64,000 nucleotides of DNA from an alpha proteobacterium SCGC AAA015-N04 (GCA_000383115.1 KB910577.1:20545-84544), one strand, 5' to 3'; shown: positions 17,291 through 27,937, counted from the first letter of the stretch. Notes: generated by a model not told the origin, from the sequence alone. Numbers and translations: made by a program.

Positions 17291-18016
17291 ATGAGTTTGA
17301 AATTAAGAAATATTGACTTAAAACACAACAATAAACAATTAGCATTACCATTAAAATTTAAAGAATTAAAAAACAAAGAAAACTTTATTATTTCGGAATG
17401 TAATTTTTCTGCTTTGCAATTAATAGAAAATATACAGAAATGGGAGGGAAGCAAAACTATAAACTCTATTCCTGCTGCAATAGTTTATGGTCCAAAAGGA
17501 TGTGGGAAAAGTCATTTAAGTTCAATTTTTAGTGAATCTAGTAATTCGGTTACTCTAAATAATTTAACAACAAATCATTTGGATTTAGTAAAAAAAGGAA
17601 AAAGTTTTGTTATAGATAATTTCTATCCAAGTAAAAATTATCCTGCTGACATAGTAATGCATTTTTTAAATCAAGTAACATATAATCAGGGCTTTGTTTT
17701 ATTTTTATCTAGGAGTTCACCATTTGAAATGGATTGGGAATTAGAAGATTTGAACTCTAGGCTTCGAAGTATAATTACGTCTCAAATTAACTTTCCAGAT
17801 GATATATTGTTATACTCTTTTTTGGTAAAATACTCAGATCAAAAACAATTACATTTACATGATAAATTGTGCCTTTACATACTAGAAAGATTGGAGAGAA
17901 GTTTTGATAGTGTAATTAAATTTGTTGATGCATTAGACGTATTCACATTAGAAGCAAAGAAAAAAGTTAGTTATAAATGTATTAAAAGTGTTTTCAATAT
18001 AATATCTAATAATTAA
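17291..18016 (+). CDS. hda: HdaA/Hda-type DnaA homologue, replication regulator
   Basis: A 241-residue DnaA-AAA+-like protein without the DnaA DNA-binding domain. The N-terminus QLALPLKFKELKNKENFIISECNFSAL matches the clamp-interacting and wedge region of Hda, followed by Walker A VYGPKGCGKSHL (about 66-76), a Walker-B-like segment SFVIDNF, and the sensor region LNSRLRSIITSQI. HdaA works with the beta clamp to hydrolyse DnaA-bound ATP after initiation. It follows the permease by 3 bp and overlaps rnd by 4 bp, convergently. ppk, often next in alphaproteobacteria, is missing. Confidence 0.88.
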   Translation: MSLKLRNIDLKHNNKQLALPLKFKELKNKENFIISECNFSALQLIENIQKWEGSKTINSIPAAIVYGPKGCGKSHLSSIFSESSNSVTLNNLTTNHLDLVKKGKSFVIDNFYPSKNYPADIVMHFLNQVTYNQGFVLFLSRSSPFEMDWELEDLNSRLRSIITSQINFPDDILLYSFLVKYSDQKQLHLHDKLCLYILERLERSFDSVIKFVDALDVFTLEAKKKVSYKCIKSVFNIISNN

Positions 18017-19167
18017 ATATCTATTTTTTTTACTATTCCTTTTTCAAGTTTGAAAGCAATTTTTCCCTTTAGTAAAGATTCCACTTTATTACCAAAAATT
18101 TCATTCCTCCAACCATAGAAAACCTTAACATTTTTTTTCTTACCCTCTAAAATCAATCTAAGATCATCTCCATTGGCAATTACTTTTTCGGCAATACCAC
18201 TTTTTTGAGAACAATAATTCAATAATAATTTTAAAAGGTTTAAAGTATCCTTTGATATAGTTTTTTTTTCTTTTAATTTAATTTTTTTGTGTAATACCTT
18301 AGGTAAATTTTTTAGACATTTATTTATAATATTTAAAATCATTAAACAATCATCATTAGAGAAATGCTTAGGAAATGCTCTAACTTTTTTTATCTCATTA
18401 ATAGTTTTTGGTTTACCATATGAAAGATTTATAAGAACGTCATCTCTAATTAATCTTCCCCTCGGTATATTCCTTTTTTTACATTCGGTTTCTCTCCAAC
18501 ATGCAAGATTTTTCAAAATAAATAACATCTCTGGATTAGATCTTTTTATTTTAATTTTTTTCCAAGCTTCATCTGGTTCAATTTGATATAAATCAGTTTT
18601 CTGTAACAGATTAAATTCCTTTTTAACCCAATCTCTTCTATTTTTTTCTTCAATTTTTTTTTCAATTAATGGAAATACTTTGATTAAATATGAAACATCA
18701 GAGATGGCATAATCTATTTGTTTTTGTGATAAAGGTCTTTGTAACCAGTTGGTAAACTGGTGTTCTTTACTAATAGTTAAGCCTAATAATTTGTTTATTA
18801 AGTTTTCATATCCAATCTGTTCACCTAAACCGCAGAACATAGCAGCAATTTGTGTATCGTATATTGGTTCAGGTATTTTACCAGTTAAATTAAAAAAAAT
18901 TTCTATATCTTGTCTAGCTGCATGAAAAACTTTGAGAATATTTCTGTTGGAAAGTAATTTCCATATGGGTTCCATATTAATACCCGATAAAGGGTCAATA
19001 GCTTTCGAAAAATTTGAGCCAGCAATTTGAACTAGGCATAAAATAGGATGATAAGAATTTTCTCTTACAAATTCTGTGTCGATAGCCAATATATTTTCAT
19101 TTAAGCATTCCAAATAGAATTTATTTAGTGAAACTTGGTCATTTATTGGTATATTTTTATTATGCAT
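18013..19167 (-). CDS. rnd: Ribonuclease D
   Basis: RNase D is a 3'-5' exonuclease that trims tRNA precursors. The 384-residue protein has the DEDDy exonuclease residues in LAIDTEFVRE (motif I), HAARQDIEIFF (motif II) and YAISDVSYL (motif III with Tyr), and GLGEQIGYENLI between them. A HRDC domain follows, around residues 205-290 (ILKNLACWRETECKKRNIPRGRLIRDD). Its 3' end overlaps the 3' end of hda by 4 bp. The start ATG lies 73 bp from the divergent eipB start. Confidence 0.94.
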   Translation of the reverse strand: MHNKNIPINDQVSLNKFYLECLNENILAIDTEFVRENSYHPILCLVQIAGSNFSKAIDPLSGINMEPIWKLLSNRNILKVFHAARQDIEIFFNLTGKIPEPIYDTQIAAMFCGLGEQIGYENLINKLLGLTISKEHQFTNWLQRPLSQKQIDYAISDVSYLIKVFPLIEKKIEEKNRRDWVKKEFNLLQKTDLYQIEPDEAWKKIKIKRSNPEMLFILKNLACWRETECKKRNIPRGRLIRDDVLINLSYGKPKTINEIKKVRAFPKHFSNDDCLMILNIINKCLKNLPKVLHKKIKLKEKKTISKDTLNLLKLLLNYCSQKSGIAEKVIANGDDLRLILEGKKKNVKVFYGWRNEIFGNKVESLLKGKIAFKLEKGIVKKIDI

Positions 19168-19240
19168 AATTATTTAAATTAGATTAATTATTTCATAAGA
19201 CAATTAATATTATTTAGTAACAGTAAAAAGAGGTATGCAA

Positions 19241-20035
19241 ATGTTTTTGAATAAAAGATATTACATTTTTTTAATTTTATATTTCATTTTTATCAATCCT
19301 GCTTCTTCAATAAACCTATTGTCTTACAAAGCTACTTATGTACTAAATGTTGAAAAGATTGTTGGCAACACTTTCCTAGAAGGAGGTCAAGGTCAAACAA
19401 TTTTTGAAATTACAGAAAAGTGTGAAGGGTGGGAAATAAAAGAAAATTATGGATTAATATATGAATTACCAAATAATAAAACTGCAAGAAGTTTTTCAAG
19501 CTTTAGTTCTTTTGAGGATAAAGATTTTATTAAGCATAGCTTTGAATTAAACGAAAGTAGTGAGTTAAGTGGACAAAATAATTTTCAAGGTTATGTTGAA
19601 AAAAATGACATTAATATTACTGGTTCTATAATTAGTAAAAATTTTAAAAACTTATCTTTTAGCAAAGATGTTTTATTCCCTACAGAACACATGATTAAAT
19701 TAATTGAAGAAGCAAAGACTGGTAATAAGATGTTTACCTCAAAAGTTTTTTTTGGAAATGAAGATAAAGATTTAGTAAAGATTGTAGCAGCATTTATAAC
19801 CAAAAAAAAGACTACCAATATTAAAAATATAACATTTTTATCAGGAAAAATGGTTTGGCCAATAAAACTAGCCTTTTATACAAAAGAAAAAAAACAAACT
19901 AAACCAGATTATGAGATGTATATTGAAATTGATGAAAGTGGTTTGGTACATTCTTATAAAGTCAATTATGGAGATTTTGAATTAATTGCAAAATTAAAAA
20001 AAATTAAAATAACTAAGAAATTAAGCTGTAAATAA
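19241..20035 (+). CDS. eipB: EipB-family (DUF1849) periplasmic envelope-integrity protein
   Basis: A secreted 264-residue protein with a signal peptide (YYIFLILYFIFINPASS) and the DUF1849 start SYKATYVLNVEKIVGN, then QGQTIFEITEKCEGWEIKENYGLIYEL. EipB of Brucella is a beta-spiral periplasmic protein needed for cell-envelope integrity, with a conserved disulfide. Here two cysteines remain, one at about residue 61 (EKCEGW) and one two residues from the end, matching that pair. ATG 19241 is chosen because AGAGG lies 7 bases before it; an ATG two codons earlier is too close. It is a single gene, convergent with rpmG. Confidence 0.8.
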   Translation: MFLNKRYYIFLILYFIFINPASSINLLSYKATYVLNVEKIVGNTFLEGGQGQTIFEITEKCEGWEIKENYGLIYELPNNKTARSFSSFSSFEDKDFIKHSFELNESSELSGQNNFQGYVEKNDINITGSIISKNFKNLSFSKDVLFPTEHMIKLIEEAKTGNKMFTSKVFFGNEDKDLVKIVAAFITKKKTTNIKNITFLSGKMVWPIKLAFYTKEKKQTKPDYEMYIEIDESGLVHSYKVNYGDFELIAKLKKIKITKKLSCK

Positions 20036-20049
20036 TTTTTTTATTATCA

Positions 20050-20217
20050 TTATTTAATTTTAGCTTCTTTAAATAATACATGCTTTCTTACTTTAGGATC
20101 ATATTTCATCAATTCCAGTTTTTCAGGTTTAGTCCTCGGATTTTTTTTCGTAACGTAATAATAACCCGTATCGGCAGAACTCAAAAGTTTGATTTGTAAT
20201 GTAGCTGGTTTTGCCAT
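20050..20217 (-). CDS. rpmG: 50S ribosomal protein L33
   Basis: A 55-residue basic protein, [18 protein letters not shown] at the N-terminus, then [23 protein letters not shown] and a [11 protein letters not shown] end. This is the cysteine-free (non-zinc) type of L33, common in alphaproteobacteria. GGAGTA precedes the ATG. It is 52 bp upstream of the rnr stop on the same strand side of the rnr-topA block, the usual rpmG-rnr neighbourhood, and convergent with eipB. Confidence 0.95.
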   Translation of the reverse strand: MAKPATLQIKLLSSADTGYYYVTKKNPRTKPEKLELMKYDPKVRKHVLFKEAKIK

Positions 20218-20269
20218 AAAATACTCCAAAGCTGATAAAATATTCTTTTTTTTTATAAAGTCAAGTTTA

Positions 20270-22369
20270 TCAATATTTATTTTTAATTTTGTTTTTAAAT
20301 TTTCTTTTTTTTGTTTTTGCTTCTAATATATTATCATTATAAAATTTTACTATGATACTTCCTGTTAAGGGCTCGACTTCTATTACTTTAGCTTTGAATT
20401 TCATTCCAATAATAAATTTATAACCAGTATTTACTCCATTGAGAGTTTGTTTTATTGGATTAAAGTCATACCAATCATAAGGTAAATTTCTTAAAGGTAG
20501 CAAAGAGTCAGCTATTCCATCTTCAATAGATACAAAAATTCCGAATTTATGAATTGAAATAATAGTACAATCAACTAACTCATTAATTTTTTCTTTAAAT
20601 AGCAGTGATATTAGCCTGTCAATAGTCTTTCTTTCAGCGGCTACTGATTTTCGTTCGGTGTTTGAGATATGCTCACTTATTATTTTGAACTTTTCATTAC
20701 TATTTTTGAAGGTTTTTAAATTATTTTTTCTTTTATTTTTGTTATTTATTATTTCAATGATTTGTCTATGGATTATCAAATCTGAATATCTTCTTATCGG
20801 AGAAGTAAAGTGAACATATTTTTTTAATGCTAAACCAAAGTGTGATTTATTTTCGTTATGATATTTAGCTTGAGACTGACTTTTTAAAATAGACTGATTT
20901 ATCATTTCATAATCAGCTGATTCTCTTGTTTTTTCTAAAATTTTATTCATTAACAATGGATGAGGTATTTTGCCTATAAGTATATTAGCTAGAGGTTTAC
21001 CAATTACATCAATCAAATTTTTATATTTTTCAGGAGTAGGTGGTTCATGTACACGATATATTCCAGGGTAATTAAATTTAATTATTTCTTCTGCAGCTGA
21101 TACATTTGCAAGTATCATAAGTTCTTCAATAATTTTGTTACTTGTTAGCCCATAAACTTTTTTAATTTGAGATGGCCAACCTTCGTCATTAAATAAAATT
21201 TTTCTTTCTGCAAGTTCCAGATTTAAGGCACCTCTTTTATTTCTCAAGATTTGTAGTTTTAAATACACTTTATTTAAAGAGTTTATTACTTTGACAATTT
21301 TATCATCAAAAATCTCACCTGTAGTTTTTTTATTAATAACACCCTCTACTTGTTGATAAGTTAGGCGTTTTTTAGAGTTAATTATAGATCTAAAAAAAGA
21401 ATGTGATTTCTTTTTACCCCTTGCGTCCAATATAATTTCTACAGTTAAACACAATCTATCTTCGTTAGGTCTAAGGGAACATTTATCGTTAGACAACTCT
21501 TCTGGGAGCATTGGAATAACAAAATTTGGAAGATATACTGAATTTCCTCTAATTTTAGCTTCTGTGTCTAAAGCCGAATTTGATGTCACGTAATATGAAA
21601 CATCAGCTATAGCAACCAAGACACGCCATTCTTTTTTTTTGTAAAGATATTCTGCATAAACAGCATCATCAAAATCTTTTGCATCTTCTCCATCAATTGT
21701 AACTAGTGATAAGTCTCTTAAGTCAACACGATTATTATCCTTAAAATCATTTAGATTACTAATTTGATAATTAATTTCTTGATTGAAGTTATTTCTTAAA
21801 TTGTATTCTTTTATTACTAGGTAAGAATATACATTAGGATCGAGAACATTACCTATAACTTCTAATATTTCTGCATAATTTTGATTGTAGGTTTTTCTAG
21901 ATTTTTTGTTCTTATTAATTTTTAATTTTTTGATTTTAAGTTTTTTAAAAACTTCACGAGACGCATTCTGAGCCTTTACAACATCACCTTTATTAATTTT
22001 TAAACCATCAATAAGAATTGGCTGAATTTTAATTTTTTTGTCATAACTTCTTTCTAATTCATTAAGATAGAATTTCCCTTTCGGTGTTAATTCCACTACA
22101 GCAAAGAAATGGTTTTTTTCACATTCAATCTTTTTAATAATTTTTTTAAATTTGTATTGTTTATTCCCAACAAATTCTAATTCAACTAAAAGATGATCAC
22201 CAACAACTAAATCTATATTTGACGCATTAAATGGAATTTCAATTTCTTGATCTGATCTATTTTTATTTAAAATATGACCTATAGCAAAACCATCGTCATC
22301 AATAAAAATTATTTCTAACTTTGAAATTTGTATTTTATTACTAGATTGCACGTACTTTTTTAGGTTCAA
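20270..22369 (-). CDS. rnr: Ribonuclease R
   Basis: RNase R is a processive 3'-5' exoribonuclease that can unwind structured RNA. The 699-residue protein has cold-shock-like OB segments (about 20-180), the RNB catalytic domain with [17 protein letters not shown], and a C-terminal S1 domain ([29 protein letters not shown]) followed by a lysine-rich tail. The N-terminal winged-helix region found in many RNase R proteins is missing. The start is TTG 22369; a GTG seven codons later is an alternative. It lies 18 bp downstream of topA. Confidence 0.93.
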   Translation of the reverse strand: MNLKKYVQSSNKIQISKLEIIFIDDDGFAIGHILNKNRSDQEIEIPFNASNIDLVVGDHLLVELEFVGNKQYKFKKIIKKIECEKNHFFAVVELTPKGKFYLNELERSYDKKIKIQPILIDGLKINKGDVVKAQNASREVFKKLKIKKLKINKNKKSRKTYNQNYAEILEVIGNVLDPNVYSYLVIKEYNLRNNFNQEINYQISNLNDFKDNNRVDLRDLSLVTIDGEDAKDFDDAVYAEYLYKKKEWRVLVAIADVSYYVTSNSALDTEAKIRGNSVYLPNFVIPMLPEELSNDKCSLRPNEDRLCLTVEIILDARGKKKSHSFFRSIINSKKRLTYQQVEGVINKKTTGEIFDDKIVKVINSLNKVYLKLQILRNKRGALNLELAERKILFNDEGWPSQIKKVYGLTSNKIIEELMILANVSAAEEIIKFNYPGIYRVHEPPTPEKYKNLIDVIGKPLANILIGKIPHPLLMNKILEKTRESADYEMINQSILKSQSQAKYHNENKSHFGLALKKYVHFTSPIRRYSDLIIHRQIIEIINNKNKRKNNLKTFKNSNEKFKIISEHISNTERKSVAAERKTIDRLISLLFKEKINELVDCTIISIHKFGIFVSIEDGIADSLLPLRNLPYDWYDFNPIKQTLNGVNTGYKFIIGMKFKAKVIEVEPLTGSIIVKFYNDNILEAKTKKRKFKNKIKNKY

Positions 22370-22387
22370 ATGTTATTAATATTAAAT

Positions 22388-24901
22388 TTATTTTTTCTTT
22401 GTTTGTTTCTTCTTAGATCTTGGAGGTTTTGATGCTTTAGCAACAATTAACTCTACAGCTTTATCTAAATCAATCTCTTCTAGAGATAATGATTTGGGCA
22501 ATGTTGCCCTAATTTTATTATATTCGACATATGGACCAAATCTTCCTGATTTAGCTAAGACCTTTCCATTTCCATCTGGATGATTACCTAGTACCTTTCC
22601 AAGTTTTTTACTGTTTTCACCTATTAAAACTACTGCATGATTAAGACCAATGTTAATTACGGTTTCATCAGCTGGTATGCTTATAAAACTTATATCATAT
22701 TTTAAATACGGCCCGTATCTTCCTATACCTGCTGAAATATCTTGTCCTGTTTCTGGGTGTTTACCTATTAATCTAGGTAATGATAGAAATGAAAGGGCTT
22801 TATCCAAGTCGATAGTAGATGCGTCTACTAGTTTTGGAATGCTTGTTCGCTTTGGTTTTTTTTCTTCGCCTAATTGAAGATAAATTCCATATGGCCCTTT
22901 TTTAATTAAAACTTTTAGACCAGTTTCAGGATCAACTCCCAAGATGCCGTCGTTTTCAGGCATAAAAGTTTCATTGTCATTATTTTCTTCTTTATTTTCA
23001 TTTTTTGCAATTTGCTTTGTGAATTTACATTCTGGATAATTAGAACAACCTATAAAAGCACCATATCTTCCAAGTTCTAAACCTAAATTCCCATTGGAAC
23101 ATGTTGGGCATTGTCTATTTGGTTGAGCATTAGTATCCCCTACATTTTTAGGAAAGAATAAATCAGCCAATTCCTTCTCTAGTGCTTCAAGAATTTTTTC
23201 TCTCTCAAGTTCTGACATTTTGTTTAGATGCGGTTTAAAACCATTCCAAAACTCCTCCAAAAGCTTTTTATAGTTTAATTTTCCATCTGAAACTTTATCT
23301 AATTTCTTTTCCAAGTCAGCCGTAAAGTCATACTCAATATATTGTCCAAAAAAATTATTTAAAAATGCTGTCAGAATCCTTCCTCTTTCTTGAGGTATAT
23401 GCTTGCCCCTATCTTTCTCAACATAATTTCTATTAACAAGCACTTGTAAGATTGAGGCATATGTTGATGGCCTTCCAATGCCTAATTCCTCCATTTTCTT
23501 TATAAGACTTGCGTCAGTATACCTTGGAGGTGGTTGTGTGAAATGTTGTTCGCCATCAGCTTTTTCTAAGTTGACATTTTCATTTTCAACTAAATTAGGT
23601 AAAATTTTATCATCATTCCTGTCTCTATAAATAAAAAATCCAGGAAAGCGTACTTGTGATCCGTTTGCTCTAAAAACGACAGTTTTATCCTTATTTGAAA
23701 TATCGGCGGATGTTTCGTCTAACTCAGCTGATTGCATTTGACTTGATATAGTTCTTTTCCAAATAAGTTCATAAAGTTTAAATTGTTCATCATCTAAATA
23801 GGAAGACATACTTTCTGGATGACGAAAAATTGCGGTTGGTCTTATAGCTTCATGTGCTTCTTGGGCATTTGCTGCTTTAGATTTGTAAACTCTAGGTGTT
23901 TGAGGAATATATTCTTTACCATGAAGGTTTGTAATTTCATTTCTTAATTCTTCAATTGCCTGAGTGCTTAATTGGACACCATCAGTTCTCATATATGTTA
24001 TCAGACCCGTTGTCTCCCTGCCAATATTTATACCTTCGTATAATTTTTGAGCTATCCTCATAGTTCTTGATGCACCAAAGCTTAATTTGTTAGAGGCCTC
24101 TTGTTGTAATGTGGAAGTTGTAAAAGGAGGTAGTGGATTACGCTTTACTCTCTTGGTTGTAATTTTAGTTATGTTAAATGACGAATTTCTTATTTTTTCT
24201 AATGCTGAATTTGTTATTTTTTCGTTTTTTAAATCCATTTTAGCTAATTTGTTGTTATCAAGAACAGATAACTTAGCTGTAAATTGTTGTTCATCATTTT
24301 TTGAAAAGATAGATGTTATTGACCAATATTCTTCAATATTGAATTTTTCAATTTCTATTTCTCTTTCACATATAAGTTTAAGTGCAACAGATTGAACTCT
24401 GCCAGCAGACTTTGAACCTGGAAGCTTTCTCCATAAAATTGGAGAAATGGAAAAGCCGATTAGATGATCTAAAGCTCTTCGTGCCAAATATGCCTCAACT
24501 AATTCAGAATTAATTTGTCGAGGTGTTTTCATAGCATGCAAAACAGCGTTTTTAGTAATTTCGTTAAAAACAACTCTTTCAACTGGTTTGTCTTCAATCA
24601 TTTTTTTTGAATTTAATATTTCTTGTAGATGCCAGCTTATTGCTTCACCTTCTCTATCGGGGTCAGTAGCTAATATTAATGATTCAGCTGATTTAAGTTC
24701 TCCTATTATTTCTTTAATTACTTTTTCTTTATCTTTATGCATTTCCCAGGACATTTTAAAATTATCATCAGGGAGCACCGCACCGTCCTTTGATGGTAAA
24801 TCTCTTACATGACCAACAGAAGCCATAACTTTATAATCATTACCGAGATATTTATTAATAGTCTGAGCTTTTGCTGGAGATTCAACTATTACTAATTTCA
24901 T
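22388..24901 (-). CDS. topA: DNA topoisomerase I
   Basis: TopA relaxes negative supercoils by single-strand passage. The 837-residue protein starts with the Toprim domain (KLVIVESPAKAQTINKYLG, then ATDPDREGEAISWHL), with the catalytic Tyr303 in GLITYMRTDG. One four-Cys zinc finger (CPTCSNGNLGLELGRYGAFIGCSNYPEC) and about four C-terminal repeats of the GRYGPYLKY type follow, and a lysine-rich tail ends it. Between topA and plsY, where dprA usually lies, there is only a 91-bp gap. Confidence 0.96.
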   Translation of the reverse strand: MKLVIVESPAKAQTINKYLGNDYKVMASVGHVRDLPSKDGAVLPDDNFKMSWEMHKDKEKVIKEIIGELKSAESLILATDPDREGEAISWHLQEILNSKKMIEDKPVERVVFNEITKNAVLHAMKTPRQINSELVEAYLARRALDHLIGFSISPILWRKLPGSKSAGRVQSVALKLICEREIEIEKFNIEEYWSITSIFSKNDEQQFTAKLSVLDNNKLAKMDLKNEKITNSALEKIRNSSFNITKITTKRVKRNPLPPFTTSTLQQEASNKLSFGASRTMRIAQKLYEGINIGRETTGLITYMRTDGVQLSTQAIEELRNEITNLHGKEYIPQTPRVYKSKAANAQEAHEAIRPTAIFRHPESMSSYLDDEQFKLYELIWKRTISSQMQSAELDETSADISNKDKTVVFRANGSQVRFPGFFIYRDRNDDKILPNLVENENVNLEKADGEQHFTQPPPRYTDASLIKKMEELGIGRPSTYASILQVLVNRNYVEKDRGKHIPQERGRILTAFLNNFFGQYIEYDFTADLEKKLDKVSDGKLNYKKLLEEFWNGFKPHLNKMSELEREKILEALEKELADLFFPKNVGDTNAQPNRQCPTCSNGNLGLELGRYGAFIGCSNYPECKFTKQIAKNENKEENNDNETFMPENDGILGVDPETGLKVLIKKGPYGIYLQLGEEKKPKRTSIPKLVDASTIDLDKALSFLSLPRLIGKHPETGQDISAGIGRYGPYLKYDISFISIPADETVINIGLNHAVVLIGENSKKLGKVLGNHPDGNGKVLAKSGRFGPYVEYNKIRATLPKSLSLEEIDLDKAVELIVAKASKPPRSKKKQTKKK

Positions 24902-24992
24902 TTATTTTTAATCCTGCACTAATTTATTAAATTTAAATGTACTATTTAAGTGCAGATAACATTACTTTAATGAAATAACAATAATAATGTTT

Positions 24993-25619
24993 TTATATTT
25001 TTGGTTCAGATCTATTGATTAAGCGTTTTATATTTTCTCGATGCTGCACAAAACATACTAATGAAATTATGAAGGAGCTTAAAAAATATATTAATTCAGT
25101 TTCATAATAAAACATGAGAATAGGTATTAAAAAATATGCAATTAGCGCAGACATTGAGCTTATTTTAAATGCTTTTGCAGTAAGTACCCATATTAATAGC
25201 GCAACTATACCGATATATAGATTAAATGATAAAACAACACCGAACCCAGTTGCTACTCCTTTGCCCCCTCTAAAACTCAGCCAAATTGGGAAACAGTGAC
25301 CTACAACAGCTGATATTGCAACTGTGCATTGATAAAATTCTACCATATCAAAATTAATATAGAAAACTTTAGGTAAAGTAATAGTAATTAGATAAATTGC
25401 AAATGCACCTTTACCACCGTCAAGAAGAAGAGTTAAAAGGGCAATGTTTTTATTTCCAGTTCGTAAAACGTTTGTGGCACCAATATTCCCACTGCCGATT
25501 TTTCTAATATCTCCTAATCCAGATATTTTTGTGAGTATTAATCCAAAAGGGATTGATCCTAAAAAATATCCAAAAAGAAAGATTGAGCCTAAAACCTCAT
25601 AATTTAAATTATATGTCAT
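24993..25619 (-). CDS. plsY: Acyl-phosphate glycerol-3-phosphate acyltransferase PlsY
   Basis: PlsY transfers an acyl group from acyl-phosphate to glycerol-3-phosphate, the first membrane step of phospholipid synthesis. The 208-residue protein has five or more helices and the conserved motifs LGSIPFGLIL, GSGNIGATNVLRTG and HCFPIWLSFRGGKGVATG. Its start overlaps the pyrC' stop by 4 bp (ATGA), so pyrB-pyrC'-plsY are one unit. The order pyrB-pyrC-plsY-(dprA)-topA is the standard alphaproteobacterial block. Confidence 0.95.
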   Translation of the reverse strand: MTYNLNYEVLGSIFLFGYFLGSIPFGLILTKISGLGDIRKIGSGNIGATNVLRTGNKNIALLTLLLDGGKGAFAIYLITITLPKVFYINFDMVEFYQCTVAISAVVGHCFPIWLSFRGGKGVATGFGVVLSFNLYIGIVALLIWVLTAKAFKISSMSALIAYFLIPILMFYYETELIYFLSSFIISLVCFVQHRENIKRLINRSEPKI

Positions 25620-26941
25620 TTTATTATTTTATTTTTGAAAGTCTGATTCATAAAGGCAGCTTGACCGTTAATGTAAGTGGCTAAGATTTTACCATGAATT
25701 TTTTTTCCATCAAACGGAGTTGGACTAGTCTTTAAATTTTCTTGTTTAATTGTATAAGGCTCATTTTCATCAAAAACTATAAAGTCAGCTATTTTTTCTT
25801 CCTCTAAGGTTGGGGTATCAATTCCAAGAATTTTTGCTGGGTTAATAGTTAAAAAAGAGATTGCTGTGTTAATATCAATGATTTTTTTATTAACTAAATC
25901 TAAGGTAATTGAAAACAAAGTTTCAATTCCAGACGCTCCAACCGATGCGGCAGAAAAAGGTTGAGCTTTTGTGTCCTTCGATCTAGCTCTATGATCAGAC
26001 GCTATTACGTCTATTGTTCCATCTTGAATGCCTTCAATAATTGCAAGTCTATCATCTTCGCTTCTAAGAGGAGGAGATAATTTAAATGCTGTGTTGTAAG
26101 TTAATAATTTACTTTCGTTTAATGAAAAATAAGGCGGAGCTGTATCACATGTAATATTTAGACCTGATTTTTTAGCTTCCCTTATAATGTTTACCGCATC
26201 TCTTGTAGACACATGTGCTACGTGATAATGTGCTCCAGTCAACTTAGCCAACCTGATATCTCGTTCAATCACAATAACTTCAGCACAAGCTGGAATTCCT
26301 ATTAATCCTAAACGAGTAGATATTTCTCCTTCATTCATTTCACCTCTTATAGAGGTTGTTGAAGCTTGACTTAAACCTGATAAATCTTCATCTTCTGCAT
26401 GTTGTATTATGGGGCGGTTTATCATTGCTGCATAACTCATTAATCGTCTCATAACTAGACTATTTTTAATACTTTTATTTCCATTAGTGAAACCTATTGC
26501 CCCCATTTCTGACATCAGCCCAATTTCACTCATTTCTAAACCGTTTAGATCTTTTGTTGCTGCTCCATAAACAATTACTTTTGGAAGATTTATATCCTCT
26601 GATTGTCTTTTAATATGATCAATTATAGATGGATTGTTTAATTTTGGAGTTTGATTAGGTAGAATTGCCATAGACGTAATTCCACTTTCGGCAGCAGTAA
26701 CTTGAGTGAATTTTAGATTCTCAGTCTTTCCAATATTTACCCGCATATCAAATATACCAGGCGACATTGTTAGACCCTCACAGTCATAAATTGTAGTTTG
26801 ATTATCTTTATTAAATTTTTCTAAATTTAAATCTTTTGATATACTAATAATAGTTTCATTTTGAATTACTACATTTACTTTTTGATTAAAATTTGTAGCA
26901 GGATTTATAAGCTTGATAGATTTAAAAATTGTATGTGTCAT
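25616..26941 (-). CDS. pyrC: Dihydroorotase-like protein lacking the HxH metal motif (PyrC'/PyrX)
   Basis: A 441-residue amidohydrolase-fold protein next to aspartate carbamoyltransferase. In active dihydroorotases the first strand carries His-x-His; here the matching segment is SPGIFDMRVNIGKTEN, so both histidines are replaced (Arg and Asn). The later active-site segment reads SDHRARS rather than the usual DHAPH. Similar non-catalytic homologues (PyrX/PyrC') are known to stabilise ATCase. I infer a structural role in an ATCase complex, with true dihydroorotase encoded elsewhere. It follows pyrB by 8 bp. Confidence 0.85.
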   Translation of the reverse strand: MTHTIFKSIKLINPATNFNQKVNVVIQNETIISISKDLNLEKFNKDNQTTIYDCEGLTMSPGIFDMRVNIGKTENLKFTQVTAAESGITSMAILPNQTPKLNNPSIIDHIKRQSEDINLPKVIVYGAATKDLNGLEMSEIGLMSEMGAIGFTNGNKSIKNSLVMRRLMSYAAMINRPIIQHAEDEDLSGLSQASTTSIRGEMNEGEISTRLGLIGIPACAEVIVIERDIRLAKLTGAHYHVAHVSTRDAVNIIREAKKSGLNITCDTAPPYFSLNESKLLTYNTAFKLSPPLRSEDDRLAIIEGIQDGTIDVIASDHRARSKDTKAQPFSAASVGASGIETLFSITLDLVNKKIIDINTAISFLTINPAKILGIDTPTLEEEKIADFIVFDENEPYTIKQENLKTSPTPFDGKKIHGKILATYINGQAAFMNQTFKNKIIK

Positions 26942-26949
26942 TGAATTCT

Positions 26950-27924
26950 TTAAGTTTTATTTTTAGAATGATTAAGTGCTTCAATTATTGACATCCTTAT
27001 AGCAACACCCATTTCAACTTGAGTTTTTATTAAACTCCTATTTGTATCATCTGCTAGGGCAGATGCTATTTCTACACCTCTATTCATTGGTCCAGGATGC
27101 ATAATTACTGCATTTGGGTTGGCCAATGAAAGTTTTGTTTCATCGAGGCCAAAAAAATTAAAATATTCTCTTTCAGAAGGATTTTCTGTTCCTGACATTC
27201 TTTCATTTTGAAGACGTAACAACATTACTACATCAGCATCTTTAATTCCTTCTTTCATATCATTAAAGCATTTCACGCCTAATTTTTCTAAGCTTGAAGG
27301 CATTAATGTTGATGGAGCAACACATCTAACTTCAGCACCCATAGTTGTTAACAAATGTATATTTGATCTCGCTACTCTACTGTTAGAAATGTCCCCACAT
27401 ATGCTAATCTTTAAACCCTCTAGGTACCCAATTCTTCTTTTGATTGTTAGAGCATCTAATAAAGCTTGGGTAGGGTGCTCGTGTCTTCCATCACCAGCAT
27501 TGATAATACTACAACTCAAATATTCTGCGAATAGGAGTGGTGCGCCACTATGGGGATGTCTCACTATCAATAAATCAGGTTTCATTGCGTTTAAAGTACT
27601 AGCGGTATCTAATAAGCTTTCTCCTTTTTTTATAGATGAGTTAATTAAAGAAATATTAATTACTTCTGCTCCAAGTCTTCTTGCTGCGAGTTCAAATGAA
27701 ACTCGAGTACGAGTTGAATTTTCAAAAAAGACATTTAATACCACATATCCAGACAGATATTTAGTGTCGGTGTGTTTATCTAGATTTGCAAAATAATCAG
27801 CTCTATCAAGTAGTTTCTGAATTTCAGATTTTTGCATACCTTCTATAGCTAACAGATGATGTGATGACAATTTTACAGGGGAAGATTTATTAACTTCATA
27901 ATTATTTTTTAATAATTTATTCAT
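26950..27924 (-). CDS. pyrB: Aspartate carbamoyltransferase catalytic chain
   Basis: PyrB joins carbamoyl phosphate and aspartate in the committed step of pyrimidine synthesis. The 324-residue protein has the carbamoyl-phosphate motif [37 protein letters not shown], and the aspartate-binding LLRLQNERM and [11 protein letters not shown] regions. No pyrI is nearby; the partner pyrC' directly follows, the arrangement seen with class A/C-type ATCase assemblies. The start is ATG 27924; the N-terminal 20 residues are a variable extension. Confidence 0.96.
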   Translation of the reverse strand: MNKLLKNNYEVNKSSPVKLSSHHLLAIEGMQKSEIQKLLDRADYFANLDKHTDTKYLSGYVVLNVFFENSTRTRVSFELAARRLGAEVINISLINSSIKKGESLLDTASTLNAMKPDLLIVRHPHSGAPLLFAEYLSCSIINAGDGRHEHPTQALLDALTIKRRIGYLEGLKISICGDISNSRVARSNIHLLTTMGAEVRCVAPSTLMPSSLEKLGVKCFNDMKEGIKDADVVMLLRLQNERMSGTENPSEREYFNFFGLDETKLSLANPNAVIMHPGPMNRGVEIASALADDTNRSLIKTQVEMGVAIRMSIIEALNHSKNKT

Positions 27925-27937
27925 TAAAAATATCTTA

